This document shows positions 48,173 to 60,607 of a stretch of 64,000 bases of DNA, piece by piece. The number at the start of each line of letters is the position of its first letter. The first letter of the stretch is position 1. The position numbers and the translations under genes were made by a program. The DNA comes from Hermodice carunculata. Lineage: Eukaryota; Annelida; Polychaeta; Eunicida; Amphinomidae. The notes beneath the pieces are model-generated. The model made no database searches. It was not told where the DNA came from and saw only the letters and a list, made by a program, of their open reading frames with translations. The stretch covers positions 79,997,225 to 80,061,224 of the forward strand of contig OZ026623.1 of assembly GCA_964020975.1 (NCBI GenBank), in the 5' to 3' direction.

Positions 48173-49139
48173 ACTCTTTGAGAGGAGTTGTCCCAGTCAA
48201 GCGCAGCGTGCACACAAGCAGTGAAGCACTTTAAAAGTTTTCGGTGGTTTCTGTATTGGAGCTGCATGTCACAATTGAAAAGATAATAAAATGACAACAC
48301 CTGGAAGAGACCCAGCTGGCGGTACCATGTTTCACATTGAGAAGAGTGGGCTGCTTACTTCCGACTGAATGATTTGCGTACCCAAAAGCACAAATAAATA
48401 AGTTTGGTCAATGTCATTACCCCAATGCCATGTAAAATCAATGTTGTAACATAGCTGTTAAAAACAGATAGCATGTATGTATGTATGTGTCTCTTATGTC
48501 AAACGTTTTGATGGTGTCACAACTATGTCTCTAATCTTTTTTCTTTCTTTTTTTAACAGCCAACAGAACATTTCTTGGTTATCTTTTCATTGCGCAAGTT
48601 CTGATAGTTAGTAACACTTTGCGATGTTTTTATACCTAACTTACGTTAACTTATTGTACTTGGAGCGCTGCCATGTCACCAGATTACAATATGAATCTAT
48701 CGATTTGTGCTCTATAGTATACAAATGTAACTTCGCAAAACACTAAAGACCTACAGGTATGCTTAGTTGACGATTGTTTTCAATGAAAACTGGAAAAGGG
48801 ACAGACATAAATAAATCATGAAGAAATAGGGGAGGGAAACCGAAAGTGAGACAGATAAAAAGAAAGAGAAGAGATGCGGGTGCGAGAAAAGAAAGAAAGA
48901 AGACAATGGAATAAAGGACTTGCTGGAAACGGTCTTTAAAAACTGGGAACAACTAGTTTTGCGTGTATACACCGCATGCAATCCCCTTTATCACAGATAT
49001 AAACAGTTAAATGGCATTTAATTAGTGACCGAAGTACCAGATAACACGTGGCTGTTTTTTTTTGGGGGGGGGGTATATTGGACCCCCTACTGTTCTTATC
49101 AGCATAACACTTATTATGGATTAGATAAAAACTTAACCT

Positions 49140-49140
<1 letters not shown>

Positions 49141-49190
<50 letters not shown>
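49141..49190. repeat. (AC)25 microsatellite
   Basis: Uninterrupted AC dinucleotides. Confidence 0.98.
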
Positions 49191-49192
<2 letters not shown>

Positions 49193-49264
49193 CATTATGC
49201 CCGAGTAGGCTTTTCATCTACTAGAAGTATGGGAGTTCTTCTGCCTACAAAAGTTGTCTCCAAC

Positions 49265-49267
<3 letters not shown>

Positions 49268-49298
<31 letters not shown>

Positions 49299-49300
49299 AA

Positions 49301-49338
<38 letters not shown>
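49268..49338. repeat. (GAAA)n microsatellite
   Basis: GAAA/AAGA tetranucleotides with one interruption, about 70 bp. It is the complement of the CTTT tracts that accompany the Helitron-like elements, but no element ends were seen beside it. Confidence 0.95.
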
Positions 49339-49339
<1 letters not shown>

Positions 49340-50669
49340 TTAATAGGCCTACAAGTACAAAACATTGTGTTTTATTCAATTTATTTAGGTCTAGTAATTA
49401 ATTCTGTCAATGTATTCCCCAGACACCCCCCATCCCCAATAGAACTTAAAGTGTTCATAAAAAGGCTGGACACCACTCATAACAATCTCTTACACTGTTA
49501 ATACAATTCAATTTATGTTATCTTCAACAAGCATCAAGCTAACATCCTGCTCGGAAGTTCTGTCAGTTGAAAACATTTGCGGCGAGTGGAAACTGGGAGG
49601 TTGAGTGAGCAGCGCCATCTAACAAATAACATGATCAACACATTTCATCAAAGAAAAAAAAAACACGTGCTTTTCTGCATTTGGTACATAAAAAATATTA
49701 CCCCCGATGTACCTTTGTGGACATCTCAGAGAAACAGAGTTATGAAAGAGTCACCCAAGTTAAATAAATAAATAAACAAATAAATAAATAAATGATAATA
49801 TATAAATAAAATATATAACTTGTTTAAATATGAACATAAAATTAATGAAAAAATAATCAGATATACATAAATGAATGCATGACTAAAAATTACCACTTAC
49901 TAATAACACAAATTAACATGTATTAGAACAAATACAGACAACTCTACTTTCAAGATAAATTTACCGCAATATTTGTCACGAGGTCACCACAATTTGCAAG
50001 AAACATTTTTGTCTGCAAAATGGACAGTGAGATGTAGTTCGCCTACAAATAATTATATTTTACAGCATCGGTGATGAATTGAAATACGACAAAGCTGAAC
50101 TTCCCCCGCGAAAGGGGTTCATAATTATTGACTCCGCTTTTCCCCAATAGCTTTCGAAAGTCAAACATGTTTAAACGGACTTCACCGGGGTCAATGATAG
50201 CGATATAGCTTTGCCAATGATATTATGTCAACTATGACAGTATGAAATGACAATTGAATCTTCTAATACATTGTGAACTTGCTTATAACGTACAGACGCG
50301 GATCCAGACGTTCTGAAAGAGGGTTCGAATTGCGAGTGCCGAATGTACAAAGCTCACGGGGGGGGGGGGGGGGGTCCGTTGGGGCCTCCCCCGGGGAATT
50401 TTTGAAAAATTGATACTCTCAGACAAAAGCCATAGCCGTAATGGGAACTTCGGTAGCATGAGTTACAATATTTCGTTGACCAAGCCTTTGATGTAATACA
50501 GGCTTATAGAATTTTAATACCAAAGAGCGCACAGAATGTGTATTGAAACGTAACGTTTATATATGAATGTATGAACAGTTTAAAGATCATAGATGTTTAT
50601 TTAGATATACCTCCAGACAGCAAATTTATTTGAAAGCGGTGGTAATAGGCTAAGCTGTTTGCTTTATAG

Positions 50670-51070
50670 TGTCTGGGTGCCAACCCAGACATTTTGTTTT
50701 TCCAAGAATTCTTTCTTTCTTTCTTTCCTCCTTTCTCTCTTTCTTTCCTCCTTTCTCTCTTTCTTTCTTTCTTTTTTTCTTTATGACCAGATTTGTCCGG
50801 AGTTGTGCTCGGACACTATTATTGCCAAAACCACCAAACTTGCAATTATGACTGACCCACCAGTGAAATTGGAATAGTCATGATGTGTAAAATTATACAA
50901 ATTATGGTCAATTAAAATTTTAAAAGCTTCACATCTTCAAAAATATTATAGATAGACACAAAGTTCTAACTTACACATATAGGTTCGAGACATCTAGCAA
51001 ATCCAATAGCATGCAAACAAAAGTTCAGGAATTTTAATGTGTGTTAAATTCAGTGAATTTCCCAACAATC
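50670..51070 (+). mobile_element. Helitron/HINE-like element, 5' half
   Basis: The 5' hairpin GTCTGGGTGCC-AACCCAGAC (50671-50690) is followed by TTTTTCCAAGAATTC, then a (CTTT)n/(CTCT) tract. Next comes the unique segment (GACCAGATTTGTCCGGAGTT, CAGACACTATT-type, CCACCAAACTTGC) and one or two of the roughly 145-bp internal units. The 3' hairpin is missing. Confidence 0.75.
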
Positions 51071-51949
51071 CACATTTTGACTAGGGCTTCTGCTGTACTG
51101 CATATTACAAGCCTCCATGGTGCTAGGCAACCATTTTGCATTCATGATACTTGAACCTGCCTTCTAGCCATGCCTGCTAGGTGTATGGCTTGAAAGGTGT
51201 GGGTCTTATGGCAAATGGGAGGTGGGGGGGGGGGGTAACTCCCAACAACTGTGTAACGATGTTCTCAATAGAATACAGAGAATCTCTTTCTGTTCATGCA
51301 AGAAACATATCTGCTGCATGTTCACACTAATGCTGGACAGAGCTGTAAGTACACCATGACTGCGACCATGGACATATTAACGAGACTGCTGAGAGACTGA
51401 CTAGTGTCGTAGCTGGTAGCTGGTCTGTCTTCGCCTGAGGCTAGGAGTCTGCTGGGCTTACCAGTCCAAAAGGATCAGAGGGACTGGACTTCTAGGCAGA
51501 ACAAGCCTGGCAGAGTGTACCCTCTGTTACAAATAGACTACTTACAGAGTTTACAGTCTTCGATGGCTGTTCTCACAGCTTGATGAATTTTGAAAAAGTG
51601 TGTGAATTTGTGTCATCTCACAGGAAAGTTCCATGTCTTTGTTTTCTTGTAACCAGTGAGATGAAGCCCGTTCTTCATAGCCAGTCTCGAGTCAGTCTAG
51701 TGCATGTCTTAGTTCACAGGTACATGTACATGTACATGTATTTTGGTGACAACATCTGTTTAAACTTGTTTATGTAATAAAGGAACAAACACAGTTTTGT
51801 ATTGCATGTATACACATCCCTCTGAATTATAATATGTGTACACTGTACATGCACATATACCCATCAATACTCCCCAGAAGGGGTGACCCTCTCAAGAGTG
51901 GGCACTTTTTTCTGGTCGCGATGGTGCTCACTGTAGAGAGGTTTCACTG

Positions 51950-52035
51950 TACAGTGATACCTGCAATTTAAGACCATCCCTAATGCCAGACGAAAGTGGT
52001 CACATAGGACAGGTGGTCTTTCATCTCAGATAAAG
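51950..52035. mobile_element. MITE family 1 fragment
   Basis: TA-CAGTGATACCTGCAATTTA then AAGACCATCC and GACAGGTGGTCTTTC; the right end is replaced by the microsatellite of the next element. A related CAAGAGTGGGCAC..GAGAGGTTTCACTG end lies just before it. Confidence 0.5.
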
Positions 52036-52059
52036 TAACAAAGAAATAAAAGGCCAATG

Positions 52060-52107
<48 letters not shown>

Positions 52108-52933
52108 TACGACCAAGTTGGTCCAGAGTTTTTTTCAGACACTGTATTTCCGAAAACCATCAAACTTGCCATGGTGACCGACATAACCAGTGAACTTGTA
52201 CATTTCATCTGGAACAGTCATGATGTTTAAAATTATGTAAATTTTAGAGGCAACAAAAATTTTAAAAGCGCCATATTTTCCAAACTATTGTAGATGGACT
52301 CAAAATTTCAATGTGTATATATACCTTTGTGACACTTGCCACTATAATGGACAGTATACTTGTAGAATTTCAAATTATGCTAAAAAGGGGCATTGAAAAA
52401 TTTAAAAGTTGAGTATCTCGAAAACTATTGTACAAAGAGATGCCATTTCAAAACAATTTGTAGGTGTGTGGCAAAGCCGCATCCAATGAACCATGAACCA
52501 AAGTTGTAGGATTTTAATTTATGCAAATCAGGTGAATATGCAAAATGTAAATCTTTAATAGCTTCAAATCTATTATTGCCAGGCAATTTCTACTTCAATT
52601 TATGGGTTTGTGGCATAACCCCATCCAATGAACATTAAACCAAAGTTCTTCTAGGCTCATGATTCATGCAAATTAGACAAATACAAAACTAAAATGTTGA
52701 ATAGCTTCAAAACTATTATAGATAATAGTTTCATTCAAACTTCATTTTATAAGTCTGGGACATGGCCACATACCTCGAACCAAGCACAAAAGCTGCGCAC
52801 TTGAATTTATAAAAATTAGGCTAATACACGGAATTTATATTATGTTGAACAATGGCAAAGTATAGCATTTCAAACTGTTGTAATTTTGAAGGCACCCGGA
52901 CAGATTTGCTGTGAAGCAAATCTTCTTTTCTAG
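52060..52933 (+). mobile_element. Helitron/HINE-like element, lacking the 5' hairpin
   Basis: It begins in (CTTT)n (52063-52108), then the ACGACCAAGTTGGTCCAGAG segment and about four internal units. The end is GGCACCCGGACAG, hairpin AGATTTGCT-GTGA-AGCAAATCT, TCTTTT and CTAG at 52930-52933. The next copy starts at the following base. Confidence 0.8.
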
Positions 52934-53695
52934 TTTTTTTTCTTTGTTCTTTACCAGTGATTTTGTCCAGCAATTTTCTCAGACACTATTACATTTGGAA
53001 ACTCCAACCTTGCCATGATTATAGCTCCAGACATGAAGTCATGTATTTAATGAAGAGGGGCGATGATTATGAAAATTGTACAAATTACGGCCATTTGAAA
53101 ATCTAAATCTAAATCTAAATCTAAATCTAAATCTTGAATATATCCAAAACTATTATAGGTACAGGTAACCAATCCAACTTCAATTAATATATTTGTAACC
53201 CTGCACATTTTTTAAATTTACATGTGACCTCCAAAGGTCAATGGTCAAGGTCATTCTGCCATTTGAAATTTTCTTCTTGGCATAACCGGTCAAGTTTTAT
53301 CCATTTTTGTCCATGTTGGACCCAAATTGTACTGTAAATTGCTTTATTTTCGCGTGTTTAAATTTTCACGGTTTTAGTATTTTTGACATTTCACTGTAGT
53401 TTTAATTTCACTGTTTTGGACATAATTCCCATTCTAACAATGTTAAAATACTATTTCGCTGTGTTTTTATTTTCACGGTTTTGTGCCATCAGCGAAATAA
53501 GCGAAAATAAGAATACATGTACAGCGAAATTAAAGCAATTTACAGTATGTATTGCAACACTGCATATTTTTGTAATTTACGTGTACCCTCTAAAGGTCAA
53601 GGTCATTTGGACCATTTGAAATGTTCATCTAGTTATATTTACAACATTTGAAAGCACAGAGACATATTTGCTTTGAAGCAAATCTTCATTTCTAG
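52934..53695 (+). mobile_element. Helitron/HINE-like element, head-to-tail copy
   Basis: It starts TTTTTTTCTTTGTTCTTTAC directly after the previous CTAG, carries the GTCCAGCAATTTTCTCAGAC segment, and has an (AAATCT)n tract near 53096-53134. AAAGGTCAAGGTCATT words follow. It ends in hairpin ATATTTGCTTTGAAGCAAAT and CTAG (53692-53695). Confidence 0.75.
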
Positions 53696-53835
53696 TTCTT
53701 TCTTTCTTCTGCTTCTTTTTCTTTGCCAGCAATTTTGTCCCACAATTTTCTCAGACACTATTACACTTAGAAACTCCAAACCTGGTACAATAATAGATCC
53801 GCAAATGAAGTCGTGCCTTACAAATAGACACACAA
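53696..53835 (+). mobile_element. Helitron/HINE-like element, 5' fragment joined head to tail
   Basis: TTCTTTCTTTCTTCTGCTTC follows the preceding CTAG directly, then the TTTTGTCCCACAATTTTCTC segment and AACTCCAAACCTGG. Homology stops near 53835. Confidence 0.65.
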
Positions 53836-54870
53836 CGGCTACAATGTAGTCTCCTGTCTGCCAACAGTTACATGTTTATACAGCGAGAGAACAACCCAGA
53901 TTAAACAAGATGGGGACCAGTACAAACAAACGACAATTCTTTTCAAGCAATAGAGTACTTTCTTGGTGAAATCCATAGCCTAACAGGCATCACACCGTTT
54001 AAAATTAGATAAGATGAACACTTTAAGGATATGATACCCCGTCACATGCAATTTTAGAGCTCTGAACTATCCACATGGACTAGAAATGACCAAAAGTTCG
54101 GCTTACAATGGGAACTTAATTTTCTACAAAGCCGCATTTAATTAACTGAATTCAACCAAGTCTTTGAAATTGGACACGGTGATAGTTAGTCTTAAATTGG
54201 AACCAGGTTGGGATGGCATTTAGCCACATTGACGTGATCCTAAATGGCACGGGGTAGTTTTTGTGAATTTCATTTGGGGATGATAATTCGAGAAGTATAT
54301 TAGCCGGTACTTTGATATTACTCATGATTGCGATCCGCAACAGAGGACATCATGACCAAGGAGCTAATTTCCAGAGTCAAACGGCAGCTTTAATGAATGC
54401 AGGGCTCAGGTGACATCTCAAGAACTGTTTTGAGTTTGAACTTTGGTTCTGCTTATGACGGTGGCCCTCCAAAAAGGACAAGATTGAGGCTTAAAATAGG
54501 TAACCTTGACTGAATTCTGAAGGTCATGGGGCCATTTAAATTGATTTTAACTGGTTATTTTAGAACTCAAGCACTATTTTGGTTTGGACTGGATACTTCA
54601 CGTGATGGTGGTCGTCTAAAACTAAAAGAGTCCAGTTGATATGCGCATTGGTAAGTTTAGAACCCTTTGAGCTAGGACTACGATGCTGCCCTTGATGATA
54701 GTACTGTACATTACCGTGCGATGAGAATCTAGTTGAAATGCCATATTGAGAAACTTTGACCTAAATCCTGCCAGTAAGGTTAAACGTAACACGCTGCATG
54801 GACAACCCCATAGAAAATTTGCCTGGTCACTTTTTGTTATTTTTTGTCTTTCACCCAGACCCGTGATTGT
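53836..54870. other. No gene recognised
   Basis: AT-rich sequence with no convincing coding exon. GGTCATGGGG and GGTGGCCCTCCAAA-type words hint at further dispersed repeats. Confidence 0.5.
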
Positions 54871-54876
54871 GAATCA

Positions 54877-55109
<233 letters not shown>

Positions 55110-55164
55110 ACGAAAGCCTATACGGACCACAAAAAGTAAAAATAAAAAACTCGAATTTTCGAGG

Positions 55165-55508
55165 GTTTTTTCTTGAAATTTGTATGTGACACATTTGCAT
55201 GCAAGGAATCATACACCAAAGTTGCAGGCTTTTAATTTATGGAAATTAGACAAATACATAAAACTAATATTTTGAAAAGCTTCAAAACTGTCATAGATAG
55301 TGGTGTCATTCAAACTTCAGTTTATACGTTTGTGACACGGCCACATACAATGAACCAAGAACCAAAAAATGTAGCATTTTAATTTATGAAAATTAGGTTA
55401 ATGCACAAAATTTAGATTATGTTGAACAATGGCAAATGTAGCATTTCAAACTGTTTTCATTTTGAAGGCACCCAAGCAGATTTACTGTGAAGCAAATTTT
55501 GTTTCCAG
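55165..55508 (+). mobile_element. Helitron/HINE-like element, 3' portion
   Basis: Two internal units (CACCAAAGTTGCAGGCTTTT, ATGAACCAAGAACC), then GGCACCCAAGCAG and hairpin ATTTACTGTGAAGCAAAT; the end is CCAG, one change from CTAG. Confidence 0.7.
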
Positions 55509-55942
55509 TTTCTTTCTTTCTTTCTTTCCATGGCACCCACATTTGTCCACGCGGAATCTCACTTACTGCTGCACTTGCAATTACCATATTTGGCACATAT
55601 AGATTCATCTACCGGTAAAGTTATGCACCTGGGTATTGAATTGTCATCTTATTCATAATTATGCAAATTAGGGGCAATTAAAATTTTAAAAGATTCATAT
55701 CTTCCAAACTATAACAGATAGAGATACCAATCTAACTTCAGTTCATAGGTTTATGATGAAGCCCTATCGATTAAGCTGTGAAGCAAAGTTGTTAGATTTT
55801 AATTAATGCAAATTATGCACATATAGAAAATTCAAATTTCAAATCTCTTTTAAACTTGCATACATAGAGATGTTGCACAATGGCAAAGTGTAACATTTAA
55901 AACTGTTCTCATTTTGCAGGTATAGCAAATCTTCTTTTCTGG
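55509..55942 (+). mobile_element. Helitron/HINE-like element, short head-to-tail copy
   Basis: TTTCTTTCTTTCTTTCCATG starts at the previous end. It contains ACATTTGTCCACGCGGAATC and AATTACCATATTTGGCAC, two internal units, and ends AGCAAATCTTCTTTT-CTGG. Confidence 0.65.
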
Positions 55943-56088
55943 TTAGTTTTGAACTATCATGTAGCTTTCATTTTTTTTTCTTTTTCAGAACGATTATTGT
56001 TTTGCTTGTCTCTATTCTCAATTAACAAATGGAATATTTTTAAGCAAAGCTTTGGTATTACACAGGAGCGTTTGTATTAGCATATGTA

Positions 56089-57393
56089 TGTCTGGGTGCA
56101 AACCCAGACATTTTCGTTTTTTTTCCAAGAATTCCTTTTTGTTTCTTTTCTTCTTTACGATCAAATTTTCTTGAGACCTTTTCTCGAACACTATTGTTCC
56201 AAAAACCACCAAACATGCCATGGTGACTGACCCGCCAGTGAAATTATGCATATCGTTTGGAATAGTCATGATATTAAAATTATGCAAATAAGGAGCAAAT
56301 AAAATTTTAAAAGATCTATATCTTCCAAACTATTGCAGAAAGACACAAAATTTCAATATGCATCTATAGATTTGTGACATCTGCCAATATACTGGACGGT
56401 AAATAAAAGTTGTAGAATTTTAAATTACGCTAATCAGGGGCATTGAAAATTTTAAAAGGTAAATATCTCCAAAACCATTAGAGATAGAGATGCGTTTCCA
56501 ACTTCAATTTGTAGGTTTGTGGCAAAGCCGCATCCAATGAACATGAACCAAAGTTGTTGGATTTTAATTTATGCAAATAAGGTGAATATGCAAAATTTAA
56601 ATCTTGAATACCTTCAAAACTATTATAGATAGAGGTGCCATTTTAACTTCAATTTTTAAGTTTGTGACATAGCCACATCCAATGAACCATGATCCAAAAT
56701 TGTACAATTTTAATTAATGCAAATAAAATATATACAGTTCAAAACTATTCTACATGGAAGTGCCATTCCAACTTTAATTTGAAAGTATGTGACATAGTCG
56801 CATCCAATGAACCATGGGCCAAAGTTGTAGGATTTTAAATTGTGCAAATTAGGTGAATATGTAAAATTTGAATCTTGAATATTTTCAAAACTATTATAGA
56901 GAGAGGAGCCATTCCAACTTCGGTTTAAAGGTTTGTGTCATAGCCGCACACAATGAAACAAAATTGTAAAATTTTAACTTATGCAAATTAAGTTAATACA
57001 CAAAATTTAAATCTCGAATAACTTCAAAACTATTATACATAGAGGTACCCTTTCAACTTCAATTTGTAGGTTTGTGACATAACCGCGTCCAATGAACCAT
57101 GAACCAAGCTGTAAGTTTTAATTTATACAAATTAGGCAAATACACAAAATTGAAATTTTGAATGGTTTCGAAACTATTGTAAATAGTGGGGTCATTCAAA
57201 CTTCAGTTTATACGTTTGTGACATGGCCATATCCAATGAACCAGGAACCAAAATTGTAGCATTTTAATTTATGCAAATTAGGCTAATACACAAAATTTAG
57301 TGTATGTTGCACAATGGCAAAGTGTAGCATTTCAAACTGTTCTCATTTGGAAGCCATCGATAGATTTGCAGTGACGCAAATCTTCTTTTGTAG
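56089..57393 (+). mobile_element. Helitron/HINE-like element, longest copy
   Basis: Complete plan: 5' hairpin GTCTGGGTGCA-AACCCAGAC (56090-56109), TTTTTTTTCCAAGAATTCC, short T/C tract, ACGATCAAATTTTCTTGAGA segment with ACCACCAAACATGCC, then about seven internal units. The ACCAAAGTTGT-type anchor recurs near 56546, 56692, 56818, 56961, 57102 and 57247. The 3' hairpin GATTTGCAGTGACGCAAATC is followed by TTCTTTT and GTAG. Confidence 0.85.
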
Positions 57394-57722
57394 TCTCATA
57401 TATTTGACATGTGCATGTGTGCGGGGACGCTTAAATATGATTTCCTGGGCCCCCAGGGAAAGTCACCTCTTGTTTGGTTGTCCCAGTATATATCCACTTT
57501 AATACTAAATTTCACCTCGTGTACCGTATAGGCTCTTGGTTAACATGACAGATAAAGTGAGCAGATATAGGCCTACTTGTTTCAAGATGATGTACAGGTG
57601 ATGGCCAACGACTAATATTGTACGAATAAATGGTCACCCTGTTCGTAAAACTGTGATCTGAAGACGATATATCAGACATTAAATGTTTCGTCCATTTTTG
57701 GCGTTTTGGAGATAGTGGATTT

Positions 57723-57952
<230 letters not shown>

Positions 57953-58039
57953 ATATTTCTTTCTTTTTCTCTTTCTTGTCTGCTTCTACATCCATAAACA
58001 TGAATTACCGGAATAAGATATTACCCATTTTCTATGTTC

Positions 58040-58220
58040 AAAACTTCTCTACACGTCTGGAGTATGAGGTGTGTGCACGGACGAGAAGTTTAGATCTAGT
58101 CATCCCCCCTGTCGTTAACCCGACAAGCAACTCATCACGCTCTGTGGATCGGACGCTTATTTATTCGAGTCGTATCTGTTCGAAACCAACCCTGTTTAAA
58201 CGAAGGCTTACATTCTAATG
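58040..58220 (+). pseudogene. Possible LINE reverse transcriptase C-terminal relic
   Basis: The frame reads YEVCARTRSLDLVIPPVVNP, later SRSVDRTLIYSS and LFKRRLTF before a stop. ART.S..L.IP..., S..R...YS and FK.RL..F are the spacing seen at the C-termini of CR1/L2-type LINE ORF2 proteins. The match is weak. Confidence 0.3.
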
Positions 58221-58308
58221 TGTAAGACACAAAATCAAATTGTGCCTTTACCAGAAGTGAATTTTATATTTTGCACAACCAAAAGGATCAAGGGCTTGGA
58301 GAATCCTT

Positions 58309-58318
58309 CATCATCATC

Positions 58319-58352
<34 letters not shown>

Positions 58353-58519
58353 GAAGAAGAAGAAGAAGAAGAAGAAGAAGAAGAAGAATTGGAAGAAGAA
58401 GAAGAAGAAGAAGAAGAAGAAGAAGAAGAAGAAGAAGAAGAAGAAGAAGAAGAAGAAGAAGAAGAAGAAGAAGAAGAAGAAGAAGAAGAAGAAGAAGAAG
58501 AAGAAGAAGAAGAAGAAGA
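58309..58519. repeat. (ATC)n(GAA)n trinucleotide tract
   Basis: ATC units to about 58349, then roughly 55 GAA units with one TTG interruption near 58388. The GAA part is pure purine and mirror-symmetric. The poly-Glu and poly-Ser frames are artefacts. Confidence 0.98.
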
Positions 58520-58856
58520 GAAGAGTAGTACAGGAAACGCCACGTTCAGTCGAATGGGTTTACAATATTGAACCTGCCTAAAAGTGTATGTAAAGCCAAA
58601 TATAGGTTTTAACTTGGAACGGGCAATGGAATCTGTGTCAATATTCAACACTCAAACTTGGACTGAATTAAATTGAACCACATAAATAATACATGCTTAA
58701 AATCGCACACACGTAGATACGGATTTAAATGGCAGAGGTCAAAACCGGTTGCAAAATTTAAACGCTGGTTTTTTGCATCAAGAGTTTAGCTCAAATGGTA
58801 AAGGTGTTGATGAATGGTTACTTTATTTGGATGTTTTCAATAAGAAATAAATAAAG

Positions 58857-58920
58857 CTAGAAAAGAAGGGTTTCTTGACAGGAAATATGTCTGTGCATCT
58901 TCAAATATTGTATAATAACT
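58857..58920 (-). mobile_element. Helitron/HINE-like 3' end, minus strand
   Basis: Minus-strand reading TTTGAAGATGCACAGACA then AAGAAACCCTTCTTTT and CTAG. Only the last 60 bases are present. Confidence 0.55.
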
Positions 58921-58983
58921 AAAAAAAAAAGCTACAATATTAGTCCGCTCGACACTTGATGTATCTGTAATACTAAAATAATA

Positions 58984-59183
58984 CTAGAAAAGGGGATTTG
59001 CGTCAATGCAAATCTGTGTGCCTTCAAAAGTTGTGAATATCAAATGCTACAACTTTTGTCCTTTGGTACTTCACATTCCATTATACTTACGGCTGGATGA
59101 AAATTTCAAAGCCCAAATGACCTTGACCTTTGACCTTCATGGTTCACATGTAAACTACAAAAATGTGCAGTATTAAAATACGT

Positions 59184-59185
<2 letters not shown>
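58984..59185 (-). mobile_element. Helitron/HINE-like element, 3' portion, minus strand
   Basis: On the minus strand: GTAGCATTTGATATTCACAA, GGCACACAGATTTGC, hairpin GATTTGCATTGACGCAAATC, CCCCTTTT and CTAG followed by T. AAGGTCAAGGTCATTTGG-type words inside match the copy at 53.6 kb. Confidence 0.65.
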
Positions 59186-59273
<88 letters not shown>

Positions 59274-59308
59274 CATCATCATCATTATCATCATCATCAT
59301 CATCATTA
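59186..59308. repeat. (AAT)n then (ATC)n microsatellite
   Basis: About 28 AAT units followed by ATC/ATT units, leading into the CTTT tract of the next element. Confidence 0.98.
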
Positions 59309-59309
59309 T

Positions 59310-60150
59310 CTTTCTTTCTTTCTTATTTTCTTTCTTTCTTTATTCATTTCTCTCTCTCTTTCTTTCTTTTTTTCTTTCTTTCTTTCTTTCTTTCCTCTAC
59401 ATGATTTGTCAGGAGCTTTTTCAGACACCGTGCAAGCTACAATGTTTAACTTGGCATGGTAACAGAGCTATAAGGGAAGTTGACTATCTGACTTTAGACA
59501 CAAAACTTTAATGGGCACATATAGGTTTGTGAAACCCGCCAATATAATGGACAGTATATGAAAGTTGTAGAATTTCACATTATGCTAATAGGGGACTTTA
59601 ACAAATTTGAAAGTTGAATATCTCCAAAATTACTATAGATAGAGATGCCACTCCAACTTCAATTTGTAGGTTTGTGGCAAAGATGCATCCAATGAACCAT
59701 GATCCAAAATTGTACAATTTTAATTTTTGCAAATAAGATGAATACAAGAAATTTAAATCTAAATCTTTGAATAACTTCAAAACCATTATACATAGAGGTG
59801 CCATTCCAACTTATATTTGTAGGTATGTGACATAACCGCATCCAATGAACCGTAAACCAAAGTTGCAGGCTTTTAACTTATGTAAATTAGGCAAATGCGC
59901 AAAATTAAAGTGTTGAATTACTTCAAAACTATTACAGATAGTAGTGTCATTCAAACTTCACTTTATAAGTTTGTGACATGGCCACATCCAATAAACCAAG
60001 GACCAAAGTTGTTGCATTGTAATTTATAGAAATTAGCGTAATACACAAAATATAGTTTATATTGAACATTGGCAAAGTGTAGCATTTCAATCTGTTCTCA
60101 TTTTGAAGGCACCCAGACAGAGTTGCTGTTAAGCAAATATTCTTTTCGAG
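59310..60150 (+). mobile_element. Helitron/HINE-like element
   Basis: (CTTT)n tract, TACATGATTTGTCAGGAGCT and TTTTTCAGACACCGTGC segment, about four internal units (CATCCAATGAACCATGATCC and variants), then GGCACCCAGACAG and hairpin GTTGCTGTTAAGCAAAT, ending TTCTTTT-CGAG. No 5' hairpin seen. Confidence 0.75.
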
Positions 60151-60162
60151 ATCTTATTTTTG

Positions 60163-60175
60163 TTACTACTACTAT

Positions 60176-60263
<88 letters not shown>

Positions 60264-60301
60264 GATGCTGCTGCTGCTACTACTACTACTACTACTACTA
60301 C

Positions 60302-60347
<46 letters not shown>
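60163..60347. repeat. (ACT)n, (TGC)n, (AAT)n tract
   Basis: About 33 ACT units, a short TGC interruption near 60265, more ACT, then about 15 AAT units. It follows the 3' end of the Helitron-like copy directly. Confidence 0.98.
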
Positions 60348-60348
<1 letters not shown>

Positions 60349-60607
60349 TCAGTTAATAACCAGCAAGTAAACGTAGCATCAAGAAAGGTATCAGGGATTT
60401 AATGATTCTATCACTTCTGTACCATGCAAGGGCAAATCTTACTTCCCATCACGAATGTCACACAGTTCTCAAACCACGGGAGACTTTTGTCTCTTTAATA
60501 CGCAGTATGCATATCAATTTCCCGCCACAAAGCACGGGTTTGACGCCTGGCCATCACGGGGGACGTGCGGGTCGCATCACTGTCACAGACAAGCCATATG
60601 CTCATTT

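Larger units (their letters stand above)
48300..50660. other. Upstream flank of EXT1, no gene recognised
   Basis: AT-rich sequence with no recognisable coding exon. Apart from the AC and GAAA microsatellites listed separately and a poly-G run near 50360 inside a GGATCCAGACG..GGGGCCTCCCCC repeat, I see nothing to annotate. Confidence 0.6.

Noticed and set aside
50285-50400. GGGTTCGAATTGC near a poly-G run as a tRNA
   Set aside because: Belongs to a dispersed GGATCCAGACG..GGGGCCTCCCCC repeat and has no cloverleaf.
53096-53134. (AAATCT)n run as a telomere-like repeat
   Set aside because: It does not match TTAGGG-type units and is a local expansion of the AAATCT word already present in the Helitron-like unit.
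58218-58571. Open frame with a long poly-Glu tract (also poly-Ser and poly-Arg in other frames)
   Set aside because: It is produced wholly by the GAA microsatellite; no codon variation or flanking domain.
59163-59462. Open frame with poly-Asn and poly-His
   Set aside because: Translation of the AAT/ATC microsatellite followed by a CTTT tract.
60069-60356. Open frame with poly-Thr and poly-Asn
   Set aside because: Translation of ACT and AAT repeats.
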